Shown piece after piece: positions 25,253-36,577 of a stretch of 64,000 nucleotides of DNA. The notes under the pieces are model-generated. The model was not told where the DNA came from. It was given only the letters and a program-made list of their open reading frames with translations, and made no database searches. The stretch is from assembly GCA_000320545.1 (NCBI GenBank), contig ADNK01001278.1:104501-168500 (forward strand). Reading direction: 5' to 3'. How positions within the stretch are numbered: the stretch's first letter is position 1; every line of letters starts with the position of its first letter. The position numbers and the translations under genes were made by a program. The DNA comes from Bigelowiella natans CCMP2755. Its lineage: Eukaryota; Cercozoa; Chlorarachniophyceae.

Positions 25253-28200
25253 CACAGGCACACACATGCACAGGCACATATAACCAGCTCCACAACATCT
25301 ACAGTGCTTCTACCCCCTTCTTCTCATCTTGTCGTCGTAGATAAGTTTCAGTGGGTCTTCCTCCTCTAATCCCCCTCTTCCTACTATTTTACTCGATATG
25401 AAGGCTCATTACGAGAGCGCCGGCAAGCATTAATGTGCAACACTGAATGGCGCCACACGCGCTCTATATTCAACATATTCGCCTATGCGCCGAAGAAGAT
25501 TAAGTACCGGATGGACATCGCACACAGGTAGTGGTGGTGGAGGGAAAAGAGAGGCAAAACACCCCGTTCATCGTCGCCATGAGTTCTTCCAACGCGCTTC
25601 TCTTCTCCTCTCATTATCCACCTATCCATCCATCATCAGAGGTCCCAGCGGACGGACACAGCACGACACGTGGCTGATATCTGGAAGTGTAGGTGTGGGG
25701 AGAACGCGCGATCTGGCCCTGAAGTTTCAGGCCGAGCAGTCAGGATACTCTGCCGCTTCGTCATCATCCAGACGCTCTACCTTCTCGCGACACCCCGCTT
25801 TAGAATGGGCTCGTGCCCCCATCGCAGCAGTAGCTGCTCATCTAAGCACAAATGCAGAACCAGCCCCCTGCCTTCAGGGAGAGGCTTTCTGCACTCTCCC
25901 AATAGCTGGTAGTAGTGCTGCTGCCGCTGCTCGTACGGTAGAAATTGCGCAGAGGGGGGGGAAGGATGAGAAGGGAGATAGTACGGGGACTGTTGGCGAA
26001 GTAGGATGTAGCAGCACGGGGCTACCCGTTCATGTCCACTGCCTGTTCTCACGGAGAAAACTGCGACGCCAGCGCCCTCGTAGCGGGAGGGGAGTTGGTG
26101 CTACAGTGATCAACGATACCGATCTACCCAGAAACGAATGGGTTGCTGTCGTGAATGATAACAATACCAGCTCCCCCGGCGACAACAACAGCAGCATCAA
26201 CAACTCCTGGAACTCAATGCTAGTGACAGACTGCGTGGCAGACGCGTACGTGGAGCTCCTTGTCGAGATACGCAATCTGCTCAGGGCAGCAGCTGCAGCT
26301 GGAGGCAACGATCCACGCACAGCTGCTGCAGCAGCTGCGGCAACGATGAGGAGGAGAGGCAGTAGTACCAAGGGGGGCAGAGCTGGGTGGGCCAGCTCAA
26401 AGAGGAACTCTTTATCGGTACTGGCCGCTGCTCCAGTGGCCTGTTCTGCATGATGATGATGATGATGATGATGATAAAAGCCGGCAAGCAAAAAGGAGAG
26501 AAGGAAAAGAAGGTGACGATTCAAGAGGAGACGGTGCTCGGTCATCATCCCCTGCTTCTTCTTCTTCCTCATCACCATCATCATCATGGTTTCCTCGTAG
26601 CGCCTTGATCAAAGAGGTGTACACGAAAGCGATCGGGCGCGGGCTTTTTCTGACTTCTGAAGCCAAGTTTACCAAGGTGAAGCAAAGTGTATTCGTTGCT
26701 GCCACAGCGCCGAGAGAACTCACAGGCTTCCTAGGCCAGTTTAAGTCTGTGTTCGTGGTGCCACCGGTACTCGTCAAGGATTTGCAGAAAGTCCTCAGCG
26801 GAAAGGCTACAGGTGACAACAAAGCTAATAGTAGTAGTACCGTAATTGTTGTTGTTGACGAAAGGCTGATGACTCTTGGCATATGATGATGATAACGATG
26901 ATGATGATGATGATGATGATGATGATACGCAGGTGAGCCGGCGATGTCCATAAATCCAGCCTACGAACTTCCAATCCTTGACCCTCCAGGGACGCGCAGC
27001 TTGCTTTCGAAACATCGCGTTGCTGCCAAACTCCTCCACCAGCCGCAGAGAGCGATCATCGCAATACTAAAGTTTGTGCTGGAAGATCTGGGCCCGGGGA
27101 GCTACCAAAAGATTGCGGGACTCAACCTTGCACCACTGCAGGCCGCCAATAACGACGACGATGACGATGATGATAATGACGATGACCGCAAGAACGCTGA
27201 TGATAGGAAAAGGATACGCAGGAATAGTAAGAGGAGGAAAAGTATTCTATCCTCATCCTCCTCCGCCTCCTCTGACGCACGTGTTGGGAGCTGGGGGGTG
27301 AGGCAGTACGTCATTGCGAACGAGACACAGCAGCAACTGTTGCCTCTATCGGGAATGTACCTCAGCCATCGCTGTTTGGAGGACGAGTGGCTTCGAGCAA
27401 AGCTGCTCGATCCGGAATTTCTACGTCGTTTTCTAACGCCATTTACCCCACGATTCTTCGCCCGTCGCATGTCCAGCCTTTTCAACTACCGCCAACTCGG
27501 CAAGCACCGGGTTGTTCGTAATTGGGTGGGGGCAGAGGAGCGCCGCAGAGCCATTGCGCGTGTCGTTGGTGATGATGAATACAGCGAAGACGACGACGTC
27601 GAGAATAGGCTTGATTCGTTGGCCATCAAGACCGATACGGGATATCCCTCGGCAGAGTGGGTGGTACGTTTCTGGGCTGAAGTGCCGATTCGCGACCGCA
27701 GCAAGTCCATGCTATTCAAAATATGGCCGCTGCTACCCATCCTGCCTCGGCCACCAAATGACGAAGATGATGGCGACAGATCTCGCCAACATCGTCCGAG
27801 CAATGAGCTTGGTGGTAGTGAGCTCCTCTCCCTGAAACTTCTTGAGCATGTCCTATGCATACTGCCCTCTGACCTACCCAACATGATTGGCACGACTACG
27901 GGGAGAAGAGACATGATGGAGGAGGGAAAAGAGGAAAAATCACAACCTCGTAAGGCTACAGGGGGGGCTAATAGCAGTAATAACAAGAAACATCTACGTG
28001 GAGCAGCATCTACATCGAGAGGGCAGGGACGAGTGACTGAACATCGCAATAAGGAATGGTTTCACGACCTCTGGATCATCGGCCTTCCAATACTAGACGC
28101 ACGCTTCTTTGTCAAGAACCGCATCATCACTGGGACGAAGAAGAACGCCAACCACAATGGAGGAGACGACGATCAGAAGGGACAGCGCAAGCAGCAGGAT

Positions 28201-31200
28201 AAACGTCATAGTAGCACCCCAGCAAGAGAGACCATCGGTAATGATGATAGTGATGGTCCAAAACGGCCCCCCCCTCCACCGCCATCATCATCTCCGGCGG
28301 TAGGGGGAGTGGGACAGGAAGCAGTCGAGTTGGACATGTTCCTACCCCCTTTTGACTCGAAGAGGATGACAACAGAACTTCCGCGCGCGGTGATAGAGAT
28401 CATCAACGCAGTGGAGCGCTTTCTGCCGGGCCGTATCCAAATGCAACGCTTGAGCGTCGCAGGGCGGAGCGCATGGTCTCTATGCTTGCGTGGGGCTTTC
28501 ATCAAGGCCTCTTCAACAAGGATACCGACGACGAGAAGAAGATTAAGGTCATTAAAACGCAGCTCCGGCGGCTGCCGATCTACGAGATATTGGGGGGGGA
28601 CGAAGATGAAGATGATGAGAGGAAGAACAAGAGCAAGAAGCCACACAGCGGAGCGCGAAGGGATGGAGGAGATGATGAAGTAAGAAAGGCACTTGAGTCA
28701 GGGCAATATCGTTCGTTGGTAGAAGATGATGTCGACGAGAGAGCTGACGGGAAAATGATGGTGACATACATGATCGAGTCGGACGCCAAATTTCCAAAGA
28801 GCTTCTATAAGTATCTCACATCCACCGGGACATTTCTGGCCTACAAATATCCTGATTTCTACCGATTTCTCGGGGTCCGGGTATTAGGAAAGAGACAAAT
28901 CTTAGAAAGATTCCTACGACGCTCCATGAACACCAAAGGTGCTACCAATACTCGCCATGGCTACGACGACGATGACGACGGCTTTAACGGTTTTGAGGAT
29001 GTCAGAGATGACCTGTCTAGTAGGGATGGCTTTGACGACGCAATCGTGGCCGATATCAAGCAGAATTGGCAGGTGTTGCGTTCTGACGACATGGAGCAGC
29101 AGCTGCGAGAACTTCCGTTCGTCCCCGCGGCGACGCTTTCTAGACCGAATAGTTACACACTCCGTGAGCGGGCGGAAGCTCTTTTTGACCCGCGAAACAG
29201 ACTATTTGCGCAGCTATTTGGAGGAGGAGGAGGAGGAGGAGGAGGAGGAGGAGAGATTAAGGACGACAAGCACCTGTTCCCAGGGCGAGAGTACCGCTCA
29301 GACGAATGGTTAGACTTTTTGTGCAAAATCGGTCTCAAGCATAGAGTAACCGGCGCTGTCTTTGTGGAATGTGCTAAGAGACTTGAACACCTACATGAGC
29401 AGCAACAAAGGCGACACCGACGGCGACTCAGTGGCAGCAGTAGCAGCAGCAATGTGTTCGATGATACGAAGAGAGGGGGGGAGCGAAGCGACGATGATGA
29501 TGAGGATGATAGCACCATGAACGAAAGCAAGAAGACAAGATGTGATGAGGATGAGGATGATGATGGCAGTGATATCGTTAGTTTGGCCGAGACGCTAGTG
29601 TCGCGCTTGTGGAAAGATGAGGCGGCATTCGCACGAGAGCTTCCAGACTTTTGGCAGAAAGTTGCACAGATCAGATTCGTTCCTGGAAAAGACCCTCACA
29701 CAGGTGGTAGAAGAAGATTTTATGACAATTAAAATAATGATGCTGATGATGAGGAGATGATGACAATGTTGGTGATTACATTTAACAATCCAGCACCTTT
29801 TGTTATTGTTGATGAATTTGAATCCCATTGTGGGTAGAAACATGTGTCAGCATTGTTGTCATGGTATAATACCTAATTCATCATCATCATCGCTAGGTTT
29901 CAAGAGCTTTAGGTTATACCGTTTCTCTGAGATGGCAATGGACAGCGATTTCAACCTCGCTTGGGCTGTTAGGCCAGTCCTCCTCTCCCGCCACGCGCCC
30001 CCTCGGCGACGCCTCAAGCTGCTTGGCGTAGCCTCCCCCCCAGACAAGAGCACTGTACTGCAGAACCTTATCAACCTGTGCTATGGCGGTGGCTCTGGTG
30101 ATAGTAGCTCTAGTCCTTATGGACACGATGGAGTTTGGAAGTTGCCCTCATCATCGTCCTCTTCTCGCTCCTCGCCGCTACAAATGAGAGAGAGACTGCA
30201 GTTGGCGTTGGAGTCGCGACAGAGGAAGCCGGAGGGGGACCGCGGTGGGTTCTTCCACGGTATGATGAAGCAGATCTTTGGGTATCTGAGTTCGCGCTTC
30301 GAGCAGCTGGACGCAAAGGACGTTCAAATGCTGCGGCAAATACCCATAGTTCCTGTCGGCAGCCTCGTGGTAAAGGCGTCAAGGCTGTACCTTCGGCTGG
30401 AGGATGATCTGTTTCCTTTCATGTTTGAAGTACCTCGAGTCTTTGGCGCTTTTGATTCGCTATTTCGAAGGCTCGGCACACAGGAATATCCTCGCCCCAA
30501 CGACTACATCCGTGTGCTAGAGGAAATCCATGTGGAGGCGCGCGGGCAGCCACTAAACATTAATGAGCTCGCTGCTGTAATGAAAATGCTGAGGTTGCTA
30601 GCCTCCAAATTGCTTGCCTGGCAGCCAACACGCAATCAGCGGCACAAGAATAAGAAGCACGAAGAAGAAGAAAAAGAAAAGGCCTTTGAGCAGGTTGTCC
30701 ATATTTTATATAGTTATAATATTATACACATATATCATCACCATCATCCTCTTCTTCATCTTAGATGGTGTTGTTTATGTTGTTTGTGTTCATAGGCGAA
30801 TGCTGTGGTCGAAGCGCGATCTTCACGGCGCCTATTGGTCCCGAATGCAGCCAACATCCTTGTGCGCTGTGGAGAGTGTGTGCTCAATGACTCGCCTATC
30901 CTTGCACGCCGCATCTTTGGAGATAACTACGAGCAACAGCAGGTCGCTCAAGATAGTCCTTGAATGATTAATCGTGATGATGAGGAGGAGGATGAAGACG
31001 ATGATGATCATGATGATGATGATGATGATGAAGAGGATAATAGCTGATATACCAATTGCTATAGAAGATCTTTTGACCCACACATACTTACATACTTACA
31101 TACAATCATACATTCATGTATACAGAAGGGACAATTGAGCTTCGTATCTCCAAATCTACCTCCCTCGCTTTGCCAAGAGCTTGGCGTGGCGACTCTCTCT

Positions 31201-32312
31201 GAGTCAGTTGCAGAGGTTCTTGTCGAGGCGATACCAGCACAGTCACCTTCGGGAGGAGGAGGAGGGGGGGCAGCCAGTGCAAAGGAACATCTACAACGAC
31301 TGCTTAAGATCAAGGACAGCGAAGAGTTTGCCAAAGGGTTTGCTGCTCTTTTTTGGAATAATTGATGATGATGATGATGATGATGATGATGACGACGACA
31401 ACGACGACGATGATGATATGATGATGGTGATGATGATGACGACGAGAGTAGCAAAAAGGATATTGCTAAAGCTGACCTTTCCGTTGTTTAGGTGTGTGCG
31501 CCTCTGGGAGGCCGAGACTGCGAGCCGTGCCCGCGACAGCAACATACTGATGACAGACTCCTCATCGTCGTCGTCGTCGTCGTCGTCCAAATTCTTCTCC
31601 GAATGGGCGGCGCTCCCCAGCGCAAAACGCGTGCATAATGCTTTAAAATCCCTTGAGATTCACCTCTGCTCACGGATAAAGACTCAGCTAAAGCCTAAGA
31701 ATAGCTGGAAAGTATGGGTTGAAGGAAGCAGCGGGGGTAGACGTAGCGAATGCGTGGATCTGTTTGTCGAGGATGATCGAAAGGCGTACGTTCTTAATAG
31801 CTCGTCAACATCAGCATCATCACCATGTAGTAGTAAGATCAGCTTGGAAACTCTCGTGGCGGTTGTGGTACAAAGAGTACTTAACCGAGCCATCAAGGTA
31901 GTAATAGTGCGTGCTATGTTAGCAGTAGTCTGTAGGAGGAAGAGGAGGAAGAGGAGGAGTACATTGATCTTACTATCATATATCATTACTACCATCTCAT
32001 CAGGAAGCACCACGACTAGCCAAATGGTCAGGTATTCGTATGATGCTGGAATTAAATCATCATCATCATGATAGTAGCAGCAGCAGCAAGGAAATGGTGA
32101 AGGACGTCATCGCTCACGGGCTAGATCTCATGCAGGTCCAGACTATCGACAAAGCAAATGTGCTCAGAGGACAGCCAGGCCAGATTCTCACCGCGGAAGA
32201 CGAAAATCTCATCAAGGTTGTTATCTATCTTGTGCATGCACCTTGCCTTTTTCCATCTCTTTTTGGTGAAGTCGTCGTTTAATGTGGGGGAAGGGCCTAT
32301 TCTCTCGTGTGT

Positions 32313-32355
<43 letters not shown>

Positions 32356-32464
32356 GACATGTGGACAAATCGTCCTTTATTATATTTACTAATCTTTTTT
32401 CTCATCCAATCTTCTTGTCGACGGACCTACACGGACCTACACGCACTTAGACACACACACACAC

Positions 32465-32499
<35 letters not shown>

Positions 32500-33498
32500 A
32501 TATTAAGTATACTTATATAATATGGATAACCCTATCAGTTGGAGCCGCTGCGCTCGTTTGCAAAGAATGAGGTAGTTGCGATCGAGAGTTGGGAAGAGGG
32601 GGGAGGAGATGAAGCAGAACACAAAGGAGGAATGGAGCAAGAAGATGAGAAGCAGCAAAAGAGGGAAAGCTCGCCTAAGCGACGACAGCGGCGGAAAGTG
32701 TATCGATATGCAATTGTGGAGGCACAAGAAAAGGACTCGCTAGATGCCCTTAGCACTCTGACGTTGATTACTGCCCTTCCAGGTAGCAGTAACAATACCA
32801 GCAGTCGCAGCAGCAGTAGCAGTGCTTGGAATCAGAAGCAGCAGCAGCAGCAGCAGCCACGGAGTAATATCCAAAAGCATCTATCATCGCAGGTGTACGC
32901 CTTCCGCTCCGAGCTGCTCGACAGCAGATCTTTACACAGTAGTGGCAGTAGTAGTAGCAGTAGCAACGAAAACAGACGAGTCTTCCCCTCCCCATTCCAC
33001 GTTGACAGTAAGAGCCTTGGCATCATCGGTAGTGGCAGTAGGATATCACCGGCACACTCCAGCAAAGATGACAATAAAAGAGGGGAAGCAGCAGCGACGG
33101 CAGGAGGAGGACGACGAGGAGACTCAGCAGGATCAAATGTCATAGAGGCTGTCTCCTCTCTGCTCTCCCGTGTCAACCTACCCATTTCCCTCTCGCAGCG
33201 AGCGTTAATGGAGAGCAACATGCGTCTCCAGGCTGACATGAAGGAGATGCAACAACAGATGGCAGCAGTCTGTGACGCTCGCGACGTGCTGAATGCACGG
33301 TTGAAGAAGATCGAGGATAGCTACATCTGCCACATCTGCGAGAGCAACAAAGTCGACTCGGTCCTGGTGCCGTGCGGTCATCTCATTTGCTCTACCTGCA
33401 AGAGGTGCTTGAGGAAGAGAGAGTGTCCATTCTGTCGAAACGCCTTTCGCTCCTCGGCAAAATATTTCTCACCGTTAGAAGATGGTAGCTTATCGTAG
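6606..33498 (+). CDS. SACS: Giant sacsin-like protein with C-terminal RING finger
   Basis: Sacsin family proteins carry repeated SIRPT modules, each starting with an Hsp90-like ATPase fold, and act in protein quality control. Green plants have a sacsin homologue that ends in a RING finger, as here. I count about 42 exons encoding about 6,390 aa, against about 4,600 in human sacsin. The start is MDDLADLAEEFGQRESLTSRL at 6606. Two modules keep NADDA and GRFGLGFN; a third is degenerate. The last exon encodes a C3HC4 RING. No UBL, DnaJ or HEPN domain is visible. Long poly-Ser, poly-Gln, poly-Ala and Asp/Glu/Lys-rich inserts explain part of the size. One frame change at 28390-28475 needs a 44- or 65-nt intron or is an indel. 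Role is inferred from family: a chaperone-like ubiquitin ligase, probably cytosolic. Confidence 0.9.
7690..7865 (+). repeat. (CA)n and (CG)n(TG)n tracts in a sacsin intron
   Basis: A CA array at about 7694-7730 and a CG array followed by a TG array at about 7829-7864 lie in the intron between exons 4 and 5. Confidence 0.85.
13791..13824 (+). repeat. (GT)n tract next to a splice acceptor
   Basis: About 17 GT units end 13 nt before the exon at 13838 (acceptor ctacaaaag). They occupy the place where a polypyrimidine tract would be expected. Confidence 0.88.
14947..23167 (+). other. Sacsin-like gene, module 2 (exons 16-27)
   Basis: Exons: 14947-15424, 15559-15893, 16087-16360, 16586-17284, 17491-19066, about 19462-19718, 20059-20241, 20527-20712, 20881-21630, 21934-22209, 22340-22750 and 22902-23167. 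The module opens with EAFGQRENLTQRLKNILLLY near residue 1995, then FVQNADDAGASK (Asn about 2026) and GRFGLGFN (about 2094). It repeats the order seen in module 1, including GTLFRFPLRSSE and YFELSANRRNIWWGSDMTGD. The start of the exon at 19462 could instead be 19477; both keep phase. Module boundaries carry the sacsin-type linker PSEANVLMLATTMYYNDAPWL just upstream. Confidence 0.86.
23273..32216 (+). other. Sacsin-like gene, degenerate module 3 (exons 28-41)
   Basis: Exons: 23273-23693, 23856-24038, 24226-24438, 24674-25109, 25404-25527, 25640-26386, 26601-26812, 26933-28389, 28455-29703, 29897-30693, 30796-30942, 31126-31337, 31492-31897 and 32004-32216. The expected NADDA box reads VGDVAHARRMD, and the glycine-rich motif reads YYGLGTMAAYAF. 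GPAILVRYD, LYVFDPLR, FPDQFAPF and YPGTILRIPLRKAPS still align with modules 1 and 2. Loss of the Asn and acidic residues argues against ATP binding. The ends of exons 31 and 33 and the 28390-28454 intron are the least certain joins. Confidence 0.75.
31361..31444 (+). repeat. (GAT)n-type intronic array
   Basis: A long run of GAT/GAC triplets directly follows exon 39 of the sacsin-like gene (donor at 31338). Equivalent arrays occur in many other introns of this gene, for example 7210-7258, 20803-20848, 24070-24108, 26449-26475, 26884-26926 and 30976-31032. Confidence 0.88.
32311..32500 (+). repeat. (GT)n and (TA)n arrays in the last sacsin intron
   Basis: A GT array at about 32308-32353 and a TA array at about 32466-32498 lie between the exons ending at 32216 and starting at 32539. 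Confidence 0.85.
32539..33498 (+). other. Sacsin-like gene, last exon with RING finger
   Basis: The final exon (320 codons including the stop at 33496-33498) begins LEPLRSFAKNEVV. It passes through Ser- and Gln-rich stretches and a short helical segment (ANMRLQADMKEMQQQMAA style, likely coiled coil). It ends in a RING: CHIC, then VPCGHLICSTCKRC, then ECPFC (about residues 6332-6372). The spacing is C3HC4. By family knowledge this recruits an E2 and makes the protein a candidate ubiquitin ligase. Ligase activity itself is inference. Confidence 0.88.
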
Positions 33499-34429
33499 AA
33501 GGCATTATTGAGGGCATTACGTCCTGAAGAATAGGGAGCCTGCCTTCGATTCAGCAACAATTCCGTGTCCTTGCTGCACTGCAAATAGATGTTACGTCTT
33601 ACGTATGATTTACATAACACATATCACTGCCGTCCATGGTATACCCTTTTTCTTTAACTGTGTGCCAACAAATGCGTGCATGCACATATGCCCTGCAAAT
33701 GCCACACGAGACTGAGATTGCTGTAGTAGTAACCTAGCTTGTGCGCGATGTTGCTGAACATACGCGTGCATGACCTAAATCTACTCATTCGTATGTGACA
33801 TTCGCTAGCGTAGACAAGACTAGGACATTGTACGAGCGCTTTTGCACTTATTCGTGCGTAGGAATCCAGTGCGCGTGCAGCCATATTGATTTACAAGAGC
33901 TGTCTATAAAGGTACGTACAGTATCTCAGATATTCTCAACTGTTATGGGCAGTATTTTTGCGTCGCAGCAATGTCACAAAACGCTCACATTGCATGCCAC
34001 ATTGTGTTATTTCTTTAGTCGTCGCATAGTTTGATGTTTATAACTGCTGCAGTATTTAAGCGCTGCAGCCGGGGCATTGTACATAGCTACAGTAGATCAT
34101 GACGACTGATTCATTAACTCCGTCTCATAACTACAGCACGTGCTGTGTGTGTGCGTGTGCTTGCTCTATTTTTTGCAACAAGCTACATGCAAGCGGAATC
34201 AATTGATTTGTGTGGCGCCTATGCTAGAATGTGAATCTTGTACAACTCATCATCTACAACCGAGAGCGCGCATATTTGTGCGTATCATATAAATCTAACC
34301 AATAGTAACAATGATAACAAATATTGCTGTTGAGAGAACAATCACAATGATGCCATGCATAATCTAACTCACCAACTAATCGACACAATGACAATCCCAA
34401 AGGAACTTTAAAATAAGTACTGTACTGAC
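33499..34429. other. Convergent intergenic gap
   Basis: This lies between the sacsin-like stop and the SDF2 stop, so it holds two 3' ends facing each other. No exon is visible; short ORFs on both strands lack recognisable domains. TGCACATG-type words occur near 33.7-34.2 kb but more sparsely than in the larger islands. Confidence 0.5.
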
Positions 34430-34845
34430 TTAGATTTCTCTCTTGGAGAAGAATATTCCGTCTGCTGCCTTCCAAAAAGAGTCGGCCGATTTAACATACT
34501 GGCAGTTTTGAAGCCCACAGACTTCGAGCTGAAACATTTACACAAAGAGAAGGAGCAACTTTTTTAGATGATAATATGAGAGGTGTTACGCATGCTGGGA
34601 TATTTGTTGTCATTACCTGGCCTATAATCGGGCATCCTCGGCAGTTTTGATTCGTGAAGGAAATGTCCTTTTGTGCATGGAGACATCCACCAGTGTCCGG
34701 GTGCAAGAATTTAACCTTCGAATCTCTTTGCCAGTACCCACTATGTGACTCGCATTCTACTTTCCAGTTGTCACCTGATGACGAGAATGAAGTGAGAAAC
34801 GCAGCGCGTACAAAACAATCAATATATGATTCACACATACACACA

Positions 34846-34876
<31 letters not shown>

Positions 34877-35920
34877 AGAGAGAGATTTCATCGTTATCGA
34901 CGTACACTCGGATGATATGTGCGCCATGTGCGTGTGCATACTCACACACCCGTATCGGAGTGATTTTCGTTGGAGTTTCCGTATCCGCTAATCTCGAATC
35001 GATGCGAAACTGGTGACTAACAAGTGTCATGTTTGAATGCAGGATACAAACAATCAGAGAAAGAATACTGGGGTTTAGGAAGGAGGTGACGAAGCAAGTA
35101 CTCACCGCATGTCTGTGGCTGTGTAAGAACTTCTTCGTGTTGTGATGAATGAGGCGTACAGTACTCCCACACTTTATCGGTGTTCCTGCAAGCAAGTGGG
35201 GAGACAGGGAAAAGAACGAATCTAGCCTCAATCGATATGATGATGTGAACACGAAGAGAAAGAGAGTACTCGTTGCAGAGTCATGGCCATCGTTCCCACT
35301 CACATCATCCCATCATTACCTTGAGGGCAAATGGGTTGTCCATGTGGCGAAGCAACCGTCCAAAGACTGTTCGTGTCATCCGAGCTAAGTGACCGAATAA
35401 TAAACATTTAGGGACACAGGTGAACCCCCCCCCCCCCCCCCCCCCTTCCACTTTGCCCTCTGTCCCTCTCTGCCTGTAAACGAATAATTCAATTTAGGAC
35501 AGGTGTTACCTTTTCATTGCTGTAACAGACTGCTGCCCACTTCCAGAACCCCAATTAATGTCATGTGAATGGAGGTGAAATCCAGTCTGCGTGATCACAT
35601 ATTGAAGAGATGGAGGATGGTAGAAGAGAACAGTAAGGAATATTCTCTAATTCCCTTAACAATATATAAAACTATCTGCCTTATGTTTGAGCTTCAAGGT
35701 ACTTCCGCATGTTACAAGGGAGAAATCATCTGAAAACAGCAACACATCAATTTCAACTGGCGGTACATGTGTGACGGTCTTGTTTTTCCTCTCGATATTG
35801 AACATTAGGTCATTTGTGGAAGTTATGGTTTTTTATGGGACTACCGTCATCGTACTCGTCAGCTCTGACCACAGCAGCTATTGTGGCGACGGCGAAAAGG
35901 ACAACTCTTCTCGATCTCAT
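34430..35920 (-). CDS. SDF2: SDF2-like ER MIR-domain protein
   Basis: SDF2 proteins are ER-lumen MIR-domain factors that work with Hsp40/BiP in folding. Eight exons: 35920-35845, 35729-35680, 35586-35510, 35384-35320, 35185-35106, 35016-34950, 34774-34617 and 34528-34430, giving 223 aa. Exon 1 is a signal peptide (MRSRRVVLFAVATIAAVV, cleavage near RA|DEYD). MIR blocks follow: VTCGSTLKLKHK|TGFHLHSHD, WGSGSGQQSVTA, DDTNSLWTV, GTPIKCGSTVRLIHHNT, FLHSHRHA, GDNWKVEC and SFWKAADGIFF. All phases agree. The second intron starts with GC rather than GT (AAG|gcagat at 35680), which alone restores the family alignment. The protein ends SKREI with no HDEL/KDEL, as in vertebrate SDF2 but unlike SDF2L1. Confidence 0.93.
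35425..35445 (+). repeat. Poly-C run (21 nt) in an SDF2 intron
   Basis: An uninterrupted run of 21 cytosines lies in the intron between SDF2 exons 3 and 4. In the transcript it is poly-G just upstream of the acceptor region. The exact length may suffer from sequencing or assembly slippage. Confidence 0.9.
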
Positions 35921-36577
35921 CTCTGAAGTGTACGGTATTTGTTATCGCTGAAATTCGTTCGTATTCGTCCTACCCACTCGGGGTATCAGTTTGAACTCTC
36001 AAATAAGAAAAGGAAATCATCATGCGAACATCCCTACGACCAACATCCCAAAGCTTACTTGCCCCTACTGTCACCCCCCTTTAGTACCAATAAACTAAAT
36101 CAATGTCTTCGTGGCGAGTGGTTCAGGCCAACAACTTTCAGACCAAATAGATAGCCTACGACTCGTATCTTTCTGCAAACAGCCCAATAATTAACTAGGA
36201 ATGTACAAAACCTAAGACGTATCAAATATAATGTAGGCTAAATTGCATTGTTTAAAATTAAATTGACCACTTTTGAGGTCTGATCGCCTGGGGAGTCAGT
36301 GCTGACGTTGCTTTCGGAGGCCAGACAGCTGCGGAACCCAAAATCTATCTATTTCTTTGTACGACAGCTAAATTTTGATGTCGTACGTGCATATTAGATC
36401 ATATACCTGTGGAATTGTTGATTTCGTTGTCGCAGAATGTGAAAAGTTGGGACATCATATTCGCATGAAGTTAGCGGCGAGAGTTGGGTTTTGGGCATCC
36501 AATGAGCGAGGAGTATCACAGTTTTCTAGGTCTATTCTGGTATGTAATATTGCCGAGTTGTCAATTTGCAGAAATAA
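35921..36577. promoter_or_regulatory. Head-to-head gap, SDF2 / O-methyltransferase
   Basis: A 657-bp spacer lies between the SDF2 start (minus) and the O-methyltransferase start (plus). I see no coding exon. It should contain both promoters. No specific element is recognised. Confidence 0.45.

Noticed and set aside
28390-28454. Accepting the 65-nt intron as certain.
   Set aside because: It removes a protein-like stretch (RFLPGRIQM) and has no independent support, so it is reported as an open question.
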